NCBI GenBank assembly: GCA_021372185.1
Contig: JAJFUY010000365.1
Coordinates: 1 to 6,678, forward strand
Source of the DNA: Chlamydiales bacterium
GTDB taxonomy: Bacteria > Chlamydiota > Chlamydiia > Chlamydiales > FEN-1388
DNA: 6,678 nucleotides
Direction of reading: 5' to 3'
The notes under the pieces are model-generated. The model saw only the letters and a list, made by a program, of their open reading frames with translations. It had not been told where the DNA came from and did no database searches. Below, piece by piece: positions 4,801 through 6,678 of the stretch; within the stretch, counting starts at the first letter, position 1, and the number at the start of each line of letters is the position of its first letter. The position numbers and the translations under genes are program-made.

Positions 4801-5222
4801 TGTATTTACTTGACACATGCGTATTTTCAGAACTGATTAAGAAAAAGCCCTCTCCATTAGTTACAGAATGGATTGCAGAGCGTAATGAACAGCTATTTTC
4901 TGTAAGCGCTTTAACTTTTGGTGAAATCAAAAAGGGTATAGGCCTGGCACAAGATCAGCAGTTGAAAAAAAATCTTCAGATGTGGTTAGAAGATTTTATT
5001 ATTCCAAGGTTTTGGTCTCGTATTATCACAATTGACGGTGCTGTAGGTCTTGCGTGGGGTGAACTCATTGCAAAGCAGCCAAAAAATGGAAGAGTACTTC
5101 CTGCTATAGACAGCCTTATTGCAGCTAGTGCTATTGCCCACAATTTGCAAATCGTCACTCGCAATACAAAAGATTTTGAAGGATTGAACATCCCCATTGT
5201 AAATCCTTGGATACTATCTTAA
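4800..5222 (+). CDS. vapC: PIN-domain ribonuclease toxin, VapC/FitB type
   Basis: A 140-residue PIN domain, the toxin of a type II pair. The acidic metal-binding set is complete: D5 in YLLDTCVFSE, E42 in TFGEIKKG, D104 in PAIDSLIAA and D125 in TRNTKDF. PIN toxins cleave RNA, often tRNA or ribosomal RNA, with Mg or Mn; the target cannot be told from sequence. The length and the IPIVNPW ending match FitB-like VapC proteins. The ATG at 4800 uses the last A of the antitoxin stop and has no ribosome site of its own, as expected for coupled translation. Its TAA (5220-5222) overlaps the stop of the convergent gene by 4 bp. With intact catalytic residues and partner, the pair looks functional. It lies among transposase and gene debris, consistent with horizontal arrival. 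Confidence 0.95.
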   Translation: MYLLDTCVFSELIKKKPSPLVTEWIAERNEQLFSVSALTFGEIKKGIGLAQDQQLKKNLQMWLEDFIIPRFWSRIITIDGAVGLAWGELIAKQPKNGRVLPAIDSLIAASAIAHNLQIVTRNTKDFEGLNIPIVNPWILS

Positions 5223-6388
5223 GCTTCGCCGAGGGCTACGCGGCCGAAGGGTGTTATTTGGAAGCAGGGTTTACCGTCGTAGGTGCCTGTGGTGGAGATG
5301 CCTACTGCTTGGAGGAGGTCAAAGATTACCAATTCTATGAAGGCTTTTTCTTTTTGGTTAAAGGCGGGTAGCTGGTAGCGCCATTTTTTGCCTGTGCGTT
5401 GCAATGTTACTTGCGGCTGGAAGCCTATTGGGGTGATGAGGCCAGCAATGAAGTCTTCGACTGTGACCCAGGCGTTATTTGGGACAATGCGAAGCGCGCG
5501 TTCTAGCTCAAATACGCTTTTTTCTATGTAGCCGATGTGTTCGTTCCACTCATCGTGCCACTCATTAATTGTGTTGCGAAAGTGCCTCATGGCCTCTTCT
5601 TGATCAGAAAGGGTAGAAACCGTAATAGCAGGCTTTTCAATAACTACTTTTTTTACATCAAGAGCTTTAAGGGCATGTTTTCGTTGGAAGAGTACATACT
5701 CTTTATATTCACTGAATGCCGTGACAACCTTTTTGCCATTGAGGTAGTACGAGGTGGCTATAAAGTTAAATTCTAAAAGAAGAATATATTCTTGCAGCTT
5801 TTCACGTGTGAGTGAGAATTGAGCGCACAGTGTGGTGGCTTCAATCTGTAACTGCTCAGAGGCAAAGATGGCGGCTATAATTTGGGTGAATGTAGTGTCA
5901 TCAAATGTAAGCTCTCTTAAGTACGTTTCATAAATTTTTGGCGTCTGCAGATATTTTTCGACAAGAGAGATAAAGATATTATCAGACGTTCTGGGAAGGC
6001 TATACCAGGTAGGTAAAATAGAGATAGGTACACGGTTTAAAAGGCCCTGTAAACGCTCAAATGAAGGCTCAAAATTTTTAGAAAATTTTACACTGTGTAG
6101 CTCTAGACATTTTTTGAGGTCTTTATCAATATAGAGCATATCATGTTGGCGCAGGATAAGGCCAAATTTACTAAACGTTTTAAGGGTTGATTCAAGCTCT
6201 AGCTCGTCGCAATCTAAAGTGTCTAAAATATCTGATAATCGGCATTTACTTGGCTGAAAGAGCAGCTCTTCTAATACCGCAATCTCAAATTGCGACAATT
6301 CAGACAAAAAAAGGCGGTTTGCGATGTCTTTTTTGTAGGGATAATCTGAGAGATTTATTTTATTTTTCTGCATCGAGCTATGTACCAT
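5219..6388 (-). CDS. Unrecognised 389-residue protein of winged-helix character
   Basis: The ATG at 6388 has a good ribosome site (AAGGA) about 5 bp upstream; M6 is a weaker alternative. Predicted layout: winged-helix-like region at about 22-95 (FEIAVLEELL, LSDILDTL, then a strand pair near LILRQHDMLYIDKD); a linker with ISILPTWYSLPRTSDN (123-137) and a helical block SLVEKYLQTPKIYETYLREL; a second helix-turn-helix-like block at about 165-232; a charged helical stretch at about 262-300; and a C-terminal wing-like domain at about 305-389 ending FQITPFGRVALG. There is no signal peptide, membrane segment or nuclease/ATPase motif. The fold hints at nucleic-acid binding, and it faintly recalls conserved hypotheticals of environmental chlamydiae; both are inference. 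It is convergent with the toxin gene and divergent from the gene at 6507. Confidence 0.88.
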   Translation of the reverse strand: MVHSSMQKNKINLSDYPYKKDIANRLFLSELSQFEIAVLEELLFQPSKCRLSDILDTLDCDELELESTLKTFSKFGLILRQHDMLYIDKDLKKCLELHSVKFSKNFEPSFERLQGLLNRVPISILPTWYSLPRTSDNIFISLVEKYLQTPKIYETYLRELTFDDTTFTQIIAAIFASEQLQIEATTLCAQFSLTREKLQEYILLLEFNFIATSYYLNGKKVVTAFSEYKEYVLFQRKHALKALDVKKVVIEKPAITVSTLSDQEEAMRHFRNTINEWHDEWNEHIGYIEKSVFELERALRIVPNNAWVTVEDFIAGLITPIGFQPQVTLQRTGKKWRYQLPAFNQKEKAFIELVIFDLLQAVGISTTGTYDGKPCFQITPFGRVALGEA

Positions 6389-6449
6389 ATGTTCCTTAAA
6401 CTAGGGCAATATTTTGGGGTAAACGCCTTTAATAATCAACGATTTACGT

Positions 6450-6455
6450 ATTATA
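6450..6455 (-). promoter_or_regulatory. Candidate -10 box for the 389-residue gene
   Basis: A perfect TATAAT is read on the minus strand, giving a leader of about 55 bases. No good -35 lies at 16-18 bp. An alternative pair on the same strand is TTGATT (6439-6434) with CAAAAT (6416-6411) at 17 bp. The choice cannot be made by eye. Confidence 0.3.
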
Positions 6456-6478
6456 AGGACTTTAAAATAATTATTAGG

Positions 6479-6484
6479 TATAAT
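6479..6484 (+). promoter_or_regulatory. Candidate -10 box for the gene at the right edge
   Basis: A perfect TATAAT lies 22 bp before the ATG at 6507 and just ahead of its ribosome site. The -35 position (around 6456-6461) is not consensus-like. Together with the minus-strand TATAAT at 6450-6455 it makes this a compact divergent promoter region. Confidence 0.4.
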
Positions 6485-6506
6485 AAGGATAGAGAAAGGG
6501 GGACAT

Positions 6507-6678
6507 ATGAGGAAGCATAAGGGGCCAAAATCCCAAAATAAGGTACCGGCACCTAAGCGTCCTAGAACTAAAAAACGCCCTTTTAAGGGCCTAGATAATA
6601 CTCGCGATCTAGATATAATCCTAGGTCGAACAAAGATAGTTCAGGATGTGTTGGGTATCTCAAGAGAAGAGCTTTCTA
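6507..6678 (+). CDS. N-terminal 57 residues of a basic-tailed protein, possibly a SycD/LcrH-type chaperone
   Basis: The ATG at 6507 follows a strong ribosome site (AAAGGGGG, 6495-6502) and the frame stays open to the window edge. The first 27 residues are very basic (12 Lys or Arg) and rich in Pro, so probably disordered. Residues about 34-57 (DLDIILGRTKIVQDVLGISREELS) resemble the first helices of class II type III secretion chaperones (SycD/LcrH), in which a similar L-G-[IV]-S-x-E-x-L motif precedes the tetratricopeptide repeats. Chlamydial chaperones of this class also have Lys-rich N-terminal tails. Only a short piece is visible, so the family is a suggestion; that it is a gene start is much firmer. 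Confidence 0.75.
   Translation, partial: MRKHKGPKSQNKVPAPKRPRTKKRPFKGLDNTRDLDIILGRTKIVQDVLGISREELS

Noticed and set aside
4724..5197. Minus-strand ORFs of 68 and 73 codons across the toxin gene
   Set aside because: They are shadows of the PIN-domain gene, which has complete catalytic residues.
5537..6399. Plus-strand ORFs of 79 and 70 codons
   Set aside because: Both are antisense to the 389-residue gene and show no recognisable product or ribosome site.

Overview
The window looks like an accessory segment from an AT-rich, host-associated bacterium. A membrane-anchored RING-H2-type protein of eukaryotic style, large unrecognised repeat-bearing proteins and a possible type III secretion chaperone start at the right edge all suggest an amoeba-associated intracellular lineage. 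My best guess is an environmental chlamydia (Parachlamydiales-like). Dependentiae or another protist symbiont is not excluded, and nothing here is a phylogenetic marker.

Left part (1-3015): an unrecognised 267-residue partial gene on the minus strand runs off the left edge and diverges from a 203-residue RING/membrane protein across 125 bp with candidate promoters both ways. Next, 61 bp further on, is a 471-residue unrecognised protein with at least two internal repeats of about 80 residues. The partial gene at the left edge seems to carry a distant version of the same repeat.

Middle part (about 3010-4180): a mobile-element island. A 150-residue Y1 (IS200/RAYT-type HUH) transposase is bracketed by two inverted copies of a 120-130 bp unit that folds into three hairpins. 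A third full copy (3958-4075) and a degraded head fragment (3010-3046) lie nearby, and the fragment overlaps the stop codon of the 471-residue gene. Paired changes in the stems show the hairpins are maintained. This is the most unusual structure in the window and resembles a REP/RAYT system with an unusually elaborate REP unit.

Right part (4117-6678): a 14-codon signal-peptide-like ORF and a small ORF with a near-perfect ribosome site lie antisense to a truncated LysR-type helix-turn-helix, so the stretch looks like gene debris. Then come a Phd/YefM antitoxin and a PIN-domain VapC/FitB toxin with overlapping stop and start. The toxin stop interlocks (4 bp overlap) with the stop of a convergent 389-residue protein of winged-helix character. 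That gene diverges from a basic-tailed partial gene at the right edge that may be a SycD/LcrH-like chaperone.

Functionally there are three layers: candidate host-interaction genes at the left (RING protein and neighbours), a selfish or stabilising island in the middle (transposase, structured repeats, toxin-antitoxin), and what may be a return to more conserved chromosome at the right.
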